Shown here: in pieces, positions 42,407 through 50,461 of the stretch | Position numbering within the stretch: position 1 is the stretch's first letter | Layout of the letters: each line of letters begins with the position of its first letter | Assembly: GCA_963717515.1 (NCBI GenBank) | Contig: OY970338.1 | Span: 1,612,001 to 1,676,000, forward strand | Source: CAYXZQ01 sp963717515 | Lineage (GTDB): Archaea; Nanobdellota; Nanobdellia; Woesearchaeales; DSVV01 | DNA length: 64,000 nucleotides | Direction: 5' to 3' | Program-made: the position numbers and the translations under genes | Notes under the pieces: model-generated | Database searches by the model: none | Seen by the model: only the letters and a program-made list of their open reading frames with translations | Told to the model about the DNA's origin: nothing

Positions 42407-43291
42407 TTAATCCCCTCCAAGTTTTTTGATAAAAGAATCATCCTTCAGCCTCAGGTTCTCATAGCCTATGTCTTCCAATGTCATGCCCATGGCAAGCCCG
42501 AGGACCTGGAGATAGTGCATGACCATGGTTGTCTTGAATCCCATCTCATCTGCGACATGCTTCTGCCGTAATTCATAGTATTCAAAGCATGTGGGGCAGA
42601 CGACAGTCAGCAGGTCTGCATCGAGACCTGAGAGCTTGTCCTTCATCATCTGCTTAGCTGCCTTCTCGTCGACATTGAATATGGGAAACCCGCAGCACAA
42701 TGATTTCTTCGGATAATCCACAGGGTCAGCTCCGAGGAATGCGACGAGCTGGTCGAGCTTCACCGGGTTCTCCGGATCGTCGAATCCAAGCCTCTTCGAA
42801 GGCCTCAGGATATGGCAGCCGGAATGCGTGGCTATCTTTATCGGGAGTTGTTTTATTATCTTTATGCTGTCTTTCTTCTCATGGATGAGCTGGGCATAGA
42901 ACTTGATGTCTGATATGCCCTTGTACTCGAGTCCCTGGGGCTTGAGCTTGGCATTTATTGGTTTTCGGATGTCGAGGTCCTCAAGCTTATGCCTAGCCTC
43001 CACAAGCGTCTGGGTGCAGCCCGTGCACATCGACAGAATCGGCAGGCCTTCTTTCTCTGCTGTCGCAAGGTTCCTTGCTGCGATCAGGAGCCAGGTATCG
43101 ATGTCGACGTCTCTTGCAATCCTTGATGTCGGGCAGCAGACAAAATCGAGGTCCTCGAGGGCGATGTCCATCCTCTTGAATATATCCCTTGCGAGCTTCT
43201 CTATGTACGGCGCGCGGTACTGTATTGTGCAGCCTATGAAGAATGCGTACTTCTCCTGCTTAATCTCTTCCTGCTGGTTCTCTTCTGTCAT
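42407..43291 (-). CDS. hdrB: HdrB, heterodisulfide reductase subunit B
   Basis: 294 residues. Two CCG domains, each for a noncubane [4Fe-4S] cluster: first GCTIQYRAPY, then FVCCPT and MCTGCTQTL (residues about 20-95); second HSGCHILRP, then SLCCGFP and VCPTCFEYY (about 155-240). These hold the site where disulfide or another thiol-type substrate is reduced. The start overlaps hdrC by 4 bp. In methanogens HdrB reduces CoM-S-S-CoB; here, without methanogenesis genes in view, the electron acceptor is unknown. Confidence 0.92.
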   Translation of the reverse strand: MTEENQQEEIKQEKYAFFIGCTIQYRAPYIEKLARDIFKRMDIALEDLDFVCCPTSRIARDVDIDTWLLIAARNLATAEKEGLPILSMCTGCTQTLVEARHKLEDLDIRKPINAKLKPQGLEYKGISDIKFYAQLIHEKKDSIKIIKQLPIKIATHSGCHILRPSKRLGFDDPENPVKLDQLVAFLGADPVDYPKKSLCCGFPIFNVDEKAAKQMMKDKLSGLDADLLTVVCPTCFEYYELRQKHVADEMGFKTTMVMHYLQVLGLAMGMTLEDIGYENLRLKDDSFIKKLGGD

Positions 43292-43740
43292 TTGTTTTCA
43301 GGCGTATTCAAATTCTGCTGCTTGACTGGTTTTAGGCCGAGCTCCTCCCTTTTTTTGTTCGTGAGTTCGCTCAACGGGTATGCAGAGCCTGTCTCGAGCA
43401 GGTGGCTGAATGCTGCCATGGCTTCCTGTTTTTTCTGGGGAGTCACGAGGTTCTCCCTTATGGCGATGTTCTTGAGCTTGACTATGACCTCATATGGGTT
43501 GACATCCTGCGGGCATCTCTCATTGCATGAATTGCATGTTATGCACCTCCACAGATCATCGTTGAGTGTCCTGTCCTGCATGCCCCTGAGGCATTCGAGT
43601 ATGAATTCCCTGGGCGAGAAATGGCCGGAATACAGTGTCGCAGGGCAGGATGATGTGCATGTCCCGCACTGGAAGCAGCGCTTCAGCTTTGGGATCTCAT
43701 CTACTATCTTCTTCCTGAGTTCATTATTGATTGTTTCCAA
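43288..43740 (-). CDS. hdrC: HdrC, iron-sulfur subunit of Hdr complex
   Basis: 150 residues. Two [4Fe-4S] motifs: CFQCGTCTSSCPA near residue 22 and CITCNSCNERCPQD near residue 66, followed by the typical NPYEVIVKLKNIAIREN helix. Transfers electrons between HdrA and HdrB. The start lies within the 3' end of hdrA (17-bp overlap), indicating coupled translation. Confidence 0.93.
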   Translation of the reverse strand: METINNELRKKIVDEIPKLKRCFQCGTCTSSCPATLYSGHFSPREFILECLRGMQDRTLNDDLWRCITCNSCNERCPQDVNPYEVIVKLKNIAIRENLVTPQKKQEAMAAFSHLLETGSAYPLSELTNKKREELGLKPVKQQNLNTPENK

Positions 43741-46120
43741 TTTCCTTGAGCTCCCTTACGAGTTTTGTCACGTATTCAGCGAACCTGTTGCCCTCTGCTG
43801 CGCTTATCCAGTTCAGCTTCAATCTTTCGCTCGGTATGTTGTATTTTTCAGGCAGCTTCTTCTGCAGGGCCTCAATGCGCTTCTTTGCAAAGTGGTTGCC
43901 TGATATGTAATGGCAGTCTGACGGGAGATGACATCCTGTCACCCAGACTATCTGCGCTCCCTTCTCGAATGCCCTGAGCACGAATTTATCAGAGACCCTG
44001 CCTGAGCACATCACACGAATGACCCTGATCTCCGGAGGGTACTGGAACCTTGAGACGCCTGCAAGGTCTGCGCCTGCATACGAACACCAATTGCAGCAGA
44101 ATGCGAGTATCTTCTCTTTCGGCTTGTCTGCAAGAGCGGCGTCAATCTGAGCCATTATCTGCTGGTCTGTGAAATGCTTCTGGTCAAGGGCGCTGACAGG
44201 GCATTCTGCAACGCATGTTCCGCAGCCATGGCACTTGACCTCGTTGTGCACGCATTTCTTGTCGACGAGTGTGTTCGCTCCGTACGGGCACGCCCTCACG
44301 CACGCTCCGCAGCCTATGCATTTCTCCTTGTCGACGATGACTGTTATACCTTCGATGAATACCTTGCCCTTGTTCATGGGGATAGCTGCCCTGGCAGCTG
44401 CTCCGCTGGCACTGGTCACGCTGTCTTTTATGTCCTTAGGGCTCTCTCCCGAACCTGCCAAATATATCCCGTCGCCAGGGCTGTCCAGGGGTTTGAGCTT
44501 CGGGTGAGATTCGAGGTAGAACCCGTCATTGTTCCTTGGGATGTGTAATATCTCTGAAACTTCCTTCGACGACTTGTTCGGCACCATGCCTGATGCCAGT
44601 ATCGCAAGGTCGACCTCCTGACGGAAGACCTCGCCTGTCAGCACATCTTCGCCGACGACAATAGGGTTCTTCTCATTCCCTTCTTCTATGTGCGAGACCC
44701 TGCTCTTGATGAACTGCACCCCTGCATTCCTCGACCTCTGGTACAGTTCCTCAAAGCCTTTTCCGAATGCTCTTATGTCAATGTAGTATATGAATACATC
44801 AGCGTCAGGCACATGCTCTTTTATCAATAATGAGAGTTTGATGGAATTCAGGCAGCAGACATTAGAGCAGTACTCGTTTCCGCATGTCTTGTCCCTCGAG
44901 CCCACGCACTGGAGGAATGCGAATGATTTCGCGTGCTTTTTGTCTCTTCGGTTCAATGCTCCTCCTGTAGGTCCTCCTGCACAGACAATGCGCTCGAATT
45001 CTATTGAGTCTATTACATTCTCATACCTGCCGTAGCCGTATTCTGTCTTCTCAGCAGGGTTGAAGCTCTCGCAGCCTGTAGCTACGATTATCGTCCCGAC
45101 CTTGAACTTGTGCGTGACCTCTTTCTGGGTGAAATCTATTGCATTTCTCGCTCCGCAGACATCAGCGCACTTGTAGCACTCGATGCACTTGTCAGGGTCG
45201 ATGTAATACTTCTGGGGCACTGCCTGGGGGAAGAAAGCTGATATGGCCTTTGAAGGTTTCAGGTCCCTCTCGAACTTGCTAGGCACAGTGACAGGGCATT
45301 CTGGAGTGCATTCCCCGCAGCCAGTGCACTTGTCCATGTCCACGTACCTCGGCTTTGTCACGGCCTTCACATGGAAGCTTCCTATGTAGCCTGTCACTTC
45401 CTTGACCTCTGTGAATGTGAGGAGCTTTATGTTAGGGTGCCTGCCCACGTCGACAAGCTTCGGCCCCTCGATGCAGATGGAGCAGTCCATTGTCGGGAAT
45501 GTCTTGTCCAATTGAGCCATGCGCCCGCCGATGCTCGGCTCTTTCTCGACAAGGTATACTGCAAATCCCATGTCGCCGAGGTCGAGCGCTGCCTGGCACC
45601 CTGCAATCCCTCCGCCGATTATCAGGGCCTTCTTCTCGACAGGGACGCCGATGTTCTCCAGGGGCTGGAGAAGCCTTGCTTTTGCAACAGCCATGGCAAC
45701 TATGTCCTTTGCCTTCTCTGTCGCTTTCTCCTTTTCCCAGAGATGCACCCATGAGCAGTGCTCCCTTATATTTGCCATCTCAAGGAAATACGGGTTCAGA
45801 CCCACTTCTGTGAGGCATCGCCTGAACGTGGGCTCGTGCATCTTAGGCGAGCATGCAGCTACGATGACGCGGTTGACGCCGAAATCCTTTATCGCTTTCT
45901 TTATCGAGTCCTGGCCAGGGTCTGAGCATGAGTAGATGTTGTCGTCGGATAAAACCACGTCAGGCAGGGTCTTTGCATATTCTGTGACAGCCTTGACGTC
46001 GACGACACCGCCGATGTTCTTTCCGCAATGGCAGACAAAGACACCTACTTTCGGCGCATCAGCTATTTGAGCCTTCGGTTTGGCTTTTGCCTTCTCTTTT
46101 CTTTCACTCTTCTTTTTCAT
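43724..46120 (-). CDS. hdrA: HdrA fused to MvhD-like domain (flavin-bifurcating subunit)
   Basis: 798 residues. N-terminal Cys motif (FVCHCGKNIGG, residue 30), FAD site GGGIAG at 169-174, and the HdrA Cys segment MDCSICIEGP near 211. Ferredoxin inserts with CTGCGECTPECP (about 265) and CIECYKCADVCG (about 312) are followed by a C-terminal pair CIGCGACVRACP (601) and CHGCGTCVAECP (630). Residues about 668-798 are an MvhD-like domain (FCCNWCSYAGADLAG, VMCSGRV, GCHLPSDCHY), which in methanogens docks hydrogenase or formate dehydrogenase. A basic 20-residue N-terminal extension is unusual. Confidence 0.93.
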   Translation of the reverse strand: MKKKSERKEKAKAKPKAQIADAPKVGVFVCHCGKNIGGVVDVKAVTEYAKTLPDVVLSDDNIYSCSDPGQDSIKKAIKDFGVNRVIVAACSPKMHEPTFRRCLTEVGLNPYFLEMANIREHCSWVHLWEKEKATEKAKDIVAMAVAKARLLQPLENIGVPVEKKALIIGGGIAGCQAALDLGDMGFAVYLVEKEPSIGGRMAQLDKTFPTMDCSICIEGPKLVDVGRHPNIKLLTFTEVKEVTGYIGSFHVKAVTKPRYVDMDKCTGCGECTPECPVTVPSKFERDLKPSKAISAFFPQAVPQKYYIDPDKCIECYKCADVCGARNAIDFTQKEVTHKFKVGTIIVATGCESFNPAEKTEYGYGRYENVIDSIEFERIVCAGGPTGGALNRRDKKHAKSFAFLQCVGSRDKTCGNEYCSNVCCLNSIKLSLLIKEHVPDADVFIYYIDIRAFGKGFEELYQRSRNAGVQFIKSRVSHIEEGNEKNPIVVGEDVLTGEVFRQEVDLAILASGMVPNKSSKEVSEILHIPRNNDGFYLESHPKLKPLDSPGDGIYLAGSGESPKDIKDSVTSASGAAARAAIPMNKGKVFIEGITVIVDKEKCIGCGACVRACPYGANTLVDKKCVHNEVKCHGCGTCVAECPVSALDQKHFTDQQIMAQIDAALADKPKEKILAFCCNWCSYAGADLAGVSRFQYPPEIRVIRVMCSGRVSDKFVLRAFEKGAQIVWVTGCHLPSDCHYISGNHFAKKRIEALQKKLPEKYNIPSERLKLNWISAAEGNRFAEYVTKLVRELKEIGNNQ

Positions 46121-47060
46121 CTGTCTTCACGAGCCCTGTCTTTTTTGTCATATCGATTATCTTCCTGAGATTGTTGTTGTTGTGATACAGAGATTTTCCC
46201 TCTGTCCTTGTCAGCTTCTCTATCGCCCTGCTCCAGGCATTGGAATATCCTTCGCCCTTGTGGATGATGCTTGTCCTGCTTGACTTGATCAAACCGTACG
46301 GGCAGGCATTCTTGCATGCGCCGCAGTAGAGGCAGAGGCTCTCGTCCACCTTGATTCTCTTCATCTCTCTGCTGCTGTCGAAGCGGGTTATTATGTTTAT
46401 AGGGCAGGCTGCCACGCACTCCTCGCAGCCTTTCGGGCAGTCCTTTGTGACCTCATGCTTTCCTGTGTATAACTTCCTTGCTTCTGTGTTGTTTATCGCC
46501 TGTTTTTTTGGGAACTCCGGGAGCATGTGCTTTTCCAGATATTCATTCTTCGGCTCGCCATTGTATGTGAGGTTTATGCATTCCAATGGGCAGAAATTCA
46601 CGCAAAGGCCGCAGAGCACGCACTTGTCATTCATCGTCTTCTTTTTATCCTTTATCTCGACAGCCTCTTTCGGGCAGACGAGCGAGCATATCTCGCAGTC
46701 AGAGCATATCTCATTATCGAACCAGAACCTCACATGGTCGACGTACATGTCGATCCTCTTCTCTTCAATGTGCTTCTCAGGGTGGCGTGAGTACTGTCTC
46801 AATCGGATTATCCTTCTTTCGATGAACTTTATCAGGTTGTCCTTGAGCCTTATGTTCCTTATGTCCCTTGCAAGCCTCTGGTCGCCGATGCTTCCTCTTA
46901 TCCAGTTGTAGAAATCATTCTTGTCTGCATTATTGAACAATGCATAGGTCTTGCTGTCCATGGTCTTGAGGGCTTCTGCTAATCCTCTGAGATTTCTGAT
47001 GCTCATGCTGCCTATGATAAAAGGGTCGGCATTGGATAGGTATCTCTTGAAATCATCCAT
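46104..47060 (-). CDS. Multi-[4Fe-4S] ferredoxin-type electron carrier (318 aa)
   Basis: The N-terminal 110 residues are helical without Cys. Four-Cys motifs follow: CSDCEICSLVCP near 120, CVLCGLCVNFCP near 147, then CPKGCEECVAACP near 207 and CLYCGACKNACP near 243, sufficient for about four clusters. It overlaps hdrA by 17 bp and the downstream-reading Fd gene by 8 bp. It probably carries electrons from aldehyde:ferredoxin oxidoreductase to the HdrA flavin. No exact family is recognised. Confidence 0.82.
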   Translation of the reverse strand: MDDFKRYLSNADPFIIGSMSIRNLRGLAEALKTMDSKTYALFNNADKNDFYNWIRGSIGDQRLARDIRNIRLKDNLIKFIERRIIRLRQYSRHPEKHIEEKRIDMYVDHVRFWFDNEICSDCEICSLVCPKEAVEIKDKKKTMNDKCVLCGLCVNFCPLECINLTYNGEPKNEYLEKHMLPEFPKKQAINNTEARKLYTGKHEVTKDCPKGCEECVAACPINIITRFDSSREMKRIKVDESLCLYCGACKNACPYGLIKSSRTSIIHKGEGYSNAWSRAIEKLTRTEGKSLYHNNNNLRKIIDMTKKTGLVKTDEKEE

Positions 47061-47526
47061 CTTTCTTCAGCTTCCTTATGAGCCCCTGGAAATTATGCTC
47101 TGTCGCCGGCTCAAAGCTCAGTGCACCCTTGGGACAGAACTCGACGCATTTGGGCTTGTCGAATTCCTTGCAGAAGTCGCAGACAAACGCGTTCTTCTTG
47201 TTGAGCGCAAGGGTAATCGAGCCGTACTGGCATCTGGTTATGCAGAGCCCGCATGCAGTGCACCTGTCCCCGTCTATCTTTATCATCTTTTCCTTGTCGT
47301 CGTATATTATGGCCTGGGTCGGACAGCCTTTCACGCAGTCAGGATCTTCGCAGTTCACGCATGACATGGCGATATTGACTATCGGCTCTATCCTCACGAC
47401 CTTCATCCTCGAATGGCGCAGGTTCAGGGACTTGTCCTTGTATGCTGCGCAGGCGTATTCGCATATCCTGCAGCCGTTGCAGAGCTCTGTGTCGCAGATG
47501 ATGATGTTTCTCGGCTTCTGTTTCAT
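47053..47526 (-). CDS. Four-cluster ferredoxin subunit (AOR-associated, HycB/DmsB-like)
   Basis: 157 residues with sixteen-Cys-type layout: CNGCRICEYAC near 16, CVNCEDPDCVKGCP near 55, CTACGLCITRC near 88 and CDFCKEFDKPKCVEFCP near 116. This HycB/DmsB-like pattern is used by small electron-transfer subunits of molybdenum/tungsten enzymes. The gene sits directly after the AOR gene (4-bp overlap), so it is most likely the AOR electron-transfer subunit. Confidence 0.88.
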   Translation of the reverse strand: MKQKPRNIIICDTELCNGCRICEYACAAYKDKSLNLRHSRMKVVRIEPIVNIAMSCVNCEDPDCVKGCPTQAIIYDDKEKMIKIDGDRCTACGLCITRCQYGSITLALNKKNAFVCDFCKEFDKPKCVEFCPKGALSFEPATEHNFQGLIRKLKKDG

Positions 47527-49439
47527 CTTATGCCAAGCTCCCTGAGTTTTGATCTTGTCGGGATCCCTTTCTCGTCCCAGCCCCTGGATCTGTAATACGA
47601 GAGGAGAGCCTCTTCATACTGCTCTTTCTTTATGATGGCTCCCCTGTCGTCGAATATCGGCACAGGGGCTTTCTTTCCATACAGCTTCTTCCTGAGCCTG
47701 ACAATGGTCCTGTGTTCCTCTTTCATGGCATCGAGCACAGGCTTGTCTGTGAGGTATTCATTGAACGCCCGCCATGGAGGGTAGTCATCCTCTTTTTTCC
47801 AGCCGTGCTTAATGTTGAAGAGCTTTGCAGTGTTATGGATTCTTTCGCCTGCCTTGAGCAGTTCCTTCACTGTCCATTTCTGTCCTGTGACAAGATATAG
47901 CAGCCTGCAGAGCTCATTGTCGTCCTTGTATATCTTCCTTGTGAACTTGCATATTATCAGAGAGTCTATGACAGCATACTCGTCCTCGCCGTCCCTGACT
48001 AGCTTTCCCCTGTCCTTGTCCAGGCTGAACCTGTCTACAGTGCCCTTGACATCGGACTGGTACGAGCCTGAGCGGAGATAGCATGCCCCTCTTACGGATG
48101 TCGCAAATCCGAGCGTCCCTGTCTGGAGCGAGCGCATCGAGTATCCTGCCCATTCCATGCCCTTGCACTGTATGGCATAATTTATTGACTGCTTCCCTAT
48201 CTTTCTTGCTGCCTGCCTTGTGCCGTCCGCCAGCAGCTCACCAAGCTTTCCCTCACGAAAGCACATCCTCCTGACTGTCTCGACCATGGCCTTCTGGTTT
48301 CCGAACCTGAGGTTTAGCCCCTCTGTGTCCTCTTTTGTCAGCAGACCTTTCTCAAAGCATTCCATCGCCCATGATATCGTCATGCCTGCTGAGATGGTGT
48401 CTATCCCGTGGGTGTCGCAGAGCTGCACTGCCTTTGTGATGGCATCAAGATTGTTTATCCCGCAGTTCGCACCGAAGACCCATAATGATTCGTAGTCGAC
48501 AGAGGCGACAGCGCCCTTGTAGGGCCCTTTATCTATCACATTCACATGGTCGCAGGCGACAGGGCATCCTTCGCATGCGAGAAGCTTCTTGACCTTTGTC
48601 CTGAGCATTGTCTGTCCGGATACGTCGTCAGCATGCTCAAACGATGATTGCTGGAAATTCCTTGTCGGAAGGCAGCCGAGCTTCTGGTGGACAAGGACAT
48701 TTGCCGGCGTCCCGTAGACCCTGTACTTCTCTGTCGCAGGCCCCTGGCATCTCTTGTTCAGTTCATTGCAGAATTCCATGAGTCTTTTCAGGTCATGGAC
48801 CTCAGTCGTACCTGTGCCCCTGACAGCGACAGCCTTTATGTTCTTCGATCCCATGACAGCGCCCATGCCTGTCCTTCCAACCTGCCTGTTCCTGGCATTG
48901 GTTATGCATGCCATCCTGTTCATCTTCTCCCCTGAGATGCCTATGGAGGCTACGCGGATTGACTGGTCATTGTACTTCTCCTTTATGAGGTCCTCTGTAT
49001 CCCATGTGGTCCTGCCTGCAAGCTCTTTGCAGGGTTCGAGCTTTATTGTGTCATCGTCTATGAACAGGTAGGATAGGGTTTTCGCTTTTCCCCGGAATAC
49101 TATCCCGTCGTATCCTGCGCGCTTGAGCTCTGCGCCGAAATAGCCTGATGATATGCCGAAGCCTATCATGCCTGTCAATGGGGATTTTGCCCCTACTGAG
49201 AATTTTGAAGGTGTCGGCACTGTCGTGCCTGCAAATGGGCCGAGCCAGAAGCAGAGGATGTTCTTTTCAGAAAGGGGGTCAGCGCCTTTCGGGATGTCCA
49301 TGAGTGTATGGGTGATGAGACCGTATCCCCCGATGTATCTTTTTGCTATAGATTCATCTAATCTCCTGACGGCCATTTCGCCTCTTGAGAGGTCTATGTC
49401 TATATACCTGCCTGAATATCCCTTCACCACTTTTTTCAA
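47523..49439 (-). CDS. aor: Aldehyde:ferredoxin oxidoreductase (tungsten pterin family)
   Basis: 638 residues. AOR domain 1 is clear (GYSGRYIDIDLSRGEM; FWLGPFAGTTVPTPSKFSVG; KSPLTGMIGFGISSGYFG), with the pterin segments ARNRQVGRTGMGAVMGSKN and the cluster-binding CEGCPVAC near residue 290. Late DSLIICKFTR gives the fourth Cys. The family oxidises aldehydes to acids, or in reverse reduces acids, with a tungstopterin and ferredoxin. In this operon with Hdr subunits it resembles AOR-Hdr assemblies inferred in anaerobic degraders. Substrate unknown. Start overlaps the CBS gene by 4 bp. Confidence 0.93.
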   Translation of the reverse strand: MKKVVKGYSGRYIDIDLSRGEMAVRRLDESIAKRYIGGYGLITHTLMDIPKGADPLSEKNILCFWLGPFAGTTVPTPSKFSVGAKSPLTGMIGFGISSGYFGAELKRAGYDGIVFRGKAKTLSYLFIDDDTIKLEPCKELAGRTTWDTEDLIKEKYNDQSIRVASIGISGEKMNRMACITNARNRQVGRTGMGAVMGSKNIKAVAVRGTGTTEVHDLKRLMEFCNELNKRCQGPATEKYRVYGTPANVLVHQKLGCLPTRNFQQSSFEHADDVSGQTMLRTKVKKLLACEGCPVACDHVNVIDKGPYKGAVASVDYESLWVFGANCGINNLDAITKAVQLCDTHGIDTISAGMTISWAMECFEKGLLTKEDTEGLNLRFGNQKAMVETVRRMCFREGKLGELLADGTRQAARKIGKQSINYAIQCKGMEWAGYSMRSLQTGTLGFATSVRGACYLRSGSYQSDVKGTVDRFSLDKDRGKLVRDGEDEYAVIDSLIICKFTRKIYKDDNELCRLLYLVTGQKWTVKELLKAGERIHNTAKLFNIKHGWKKEDDYPPWRAFNEYLTDKPVLDAMKEEHRTIVRLRKKLYGKKAPVPIFDDRGAIIKKEQYEEALLSYYRSRGWDEKGIPTRSKLRELGIR

Positions 49440-49918
49440 ATTATCTTTGATTCCCTAAGCTTCTCTATGTATTCTTCGACAGAAATCTTCATCGTGACAA
49501 GCTTCCAGTCAATATGCTTGACAAGCCTTATTATGCCCTCAAGTATGTCTGTCTGGGTCACGAGGCCGATGAGTTCCCCCTTGTCATTCGTGACAGGGAA
49601 TCTCCTGACCTTCTTCTTCTTCATGAGCTCGCCTGTAGGGACAAGGTCTGATTCCGGAGGGACAGATACGACAGCGTCTGTCATTATCTCAGTCACCTTG
49701 GTCTTCTTTGCGCTCTTCTCCTTCATTATGACCCTCTGGATTAGGTCACGCTCTGTTATGATGCCCACGGGCTTCTTGTTCTTGGTGACGACCACGCAGC
49801 TGAATGCCTTGTTTGACATGAGCTTTGCCGCCTGGAATACTGATGCCTCTGGTGATATTGTCGAGACATTCTTTGTCATTATGTTCTTAATCTCCCTGAA
49901 TTCATCCTCTGATCTCAT
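49436..49918 (-). CDS. CBS-domain pair protein
   Basis: 160 residues, two CBS domains (about 12-65 and 78-135; MTKNVSTISPEASVFQAAKLM, GIITERDL, MTDAVVSVPPESDL, GLVTQTDIL). Such pairs bind adenine nucleotides or SAM and act as energy sensors. A helical tail follows. It is the second gene of the redox operon, overlapping aor by 4 bp, so it may regulate AOR-Hdr activity or expression in response to energy charge. Confidence 0.9.
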   Translation of the reverse strand: MRSEDEFREIKNIMTKNVSTISPEASVFQAAKLMSNKAFSCVVVTKNKKPVGIITERDLIQRVIMKEKSAKKTKVTEIMTDAVVSVPPESDLVPTGELMKKKKVRRFPVTNDKGELIGLVTQTDILEGIIRLVKHIDWKLVTMKISVEEYIEKLRESKII

Positions 49919-49926
49919 CTTTCACC

Positions 49927-50160
49927 TCAGTCACACCAGCACGGGCAGACTTCGCCATTGACAACGTGTTTTGTATAGGTCTGTCCATTGTCCTTGCAGA
50001 ACTGGACGCAGAGGTCATGGCAGCATGCATCGATCGTCGCTGTCGGGCAATCTGCCGCATCCAGGCTCTTGAGCAGGCCCGTATCTTCGGTCACTGACGA
50101 GTTCTTGCATGAGACTCCCAACATCAAAACAAGCACAAGCAATATCATTAGATACCTCAT
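49927..50160 (-). CDS. 77-aa cysteine-rich lipoprotein-like protein, head of AOR-Hdr operon
   Basis: The signal sequence RYLMILLVLVLMLGVSC ends in a lipobox-like LGVSC. The mature part has seven more Cys (ADCP, DACCHDLCVQFC, CPCWC), suggesting disulfides or metal binding outside the membrane. A very strong Shine-Dalgarno (GGAGGGAGG) and TATA box precede it, and the CBS gene follows 8 bp later. No family recognised. Placement at the head of an electron-transfer operon is intriguing but gives no function. Confidence 0.62.
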   Translation of the reverse strand: MRYLMILLVLVLMLGVSCKNSSVTEDTGLLKSLDAADCPTATIDACCHDLCVQFCKDNGQTYTKHVVNGEVCPCWCD

Positions 50161-50202
50161 TTTCCTCCCTCCATTGTTTATATGTGATTCCTTGGGGCGA
50201 TT

Positions 50203-50213
50203 GTATATAAATT
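50203..50213 (-). promoter_or_regulatory. TATA box of AOR-Hdr operon
   Basis: AATTTATATAC on the minus strand, about 45 bp before the lipoprotein ATG; the GGAGGGAGG Shine-Dalgarno is at 50164-50172. No other strong promoter is seen until after 42203, supporting one transcript of nine genes. Confidence 0.5.
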
Positions 50214-50298
50214 TATGTCTTCACTCTGGGATGGTCAAAAATTTCAAAAAGATTTATAAGCATGGGCGCCTATCAGGTTATAGTAAGGGGTCGGATGC

Positions 50299-50460
50299 AT
50301 GAAAAAGATAGACAAGCCGGTGATCATGCTTATTGCATTGGTCGTGCTCATTTTCCTCATCGTATTCTTCTATCTTTTTGCAAGGGAGTCGAACTATCTC
50401 CCGAACACCGAGGTATTTCTCTCGAACACGACAGTGCTCGGGAAGGTCTTGGGTTTTTAG
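50299..50460 (+). CDS. 53-aa single-helix membrane protein upstream of flavoprotein
   Basis: ATG at 50299 to TAG at 50458-50460. Begins MKKIDKPV followed by a long hydrophobic helix (IMLIALVVLIFLIVFFYLFA) and a short polar tail. It ends 1 bp before the flavoprotein ATG, so the two are co-transcribed from a TATA-like box at 50249-50258 (agatttataa). No family recognised. Confidence 0.6.
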   Translation: MKKIDKPVIMLIALVVLIFLIVFFYLFARESNYLPNTEVFLSNTTVLGKVLGF

Positions 50461-50461
50461 G

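Noticed and set aside
42203..49439. Methanogenesis-type heterodisulfide reductase
   Set aside because: Hdr subunits alone do not imply methanogenesis; no mcr, mtr or F420-linked genes are present and AOR is the evident partner.
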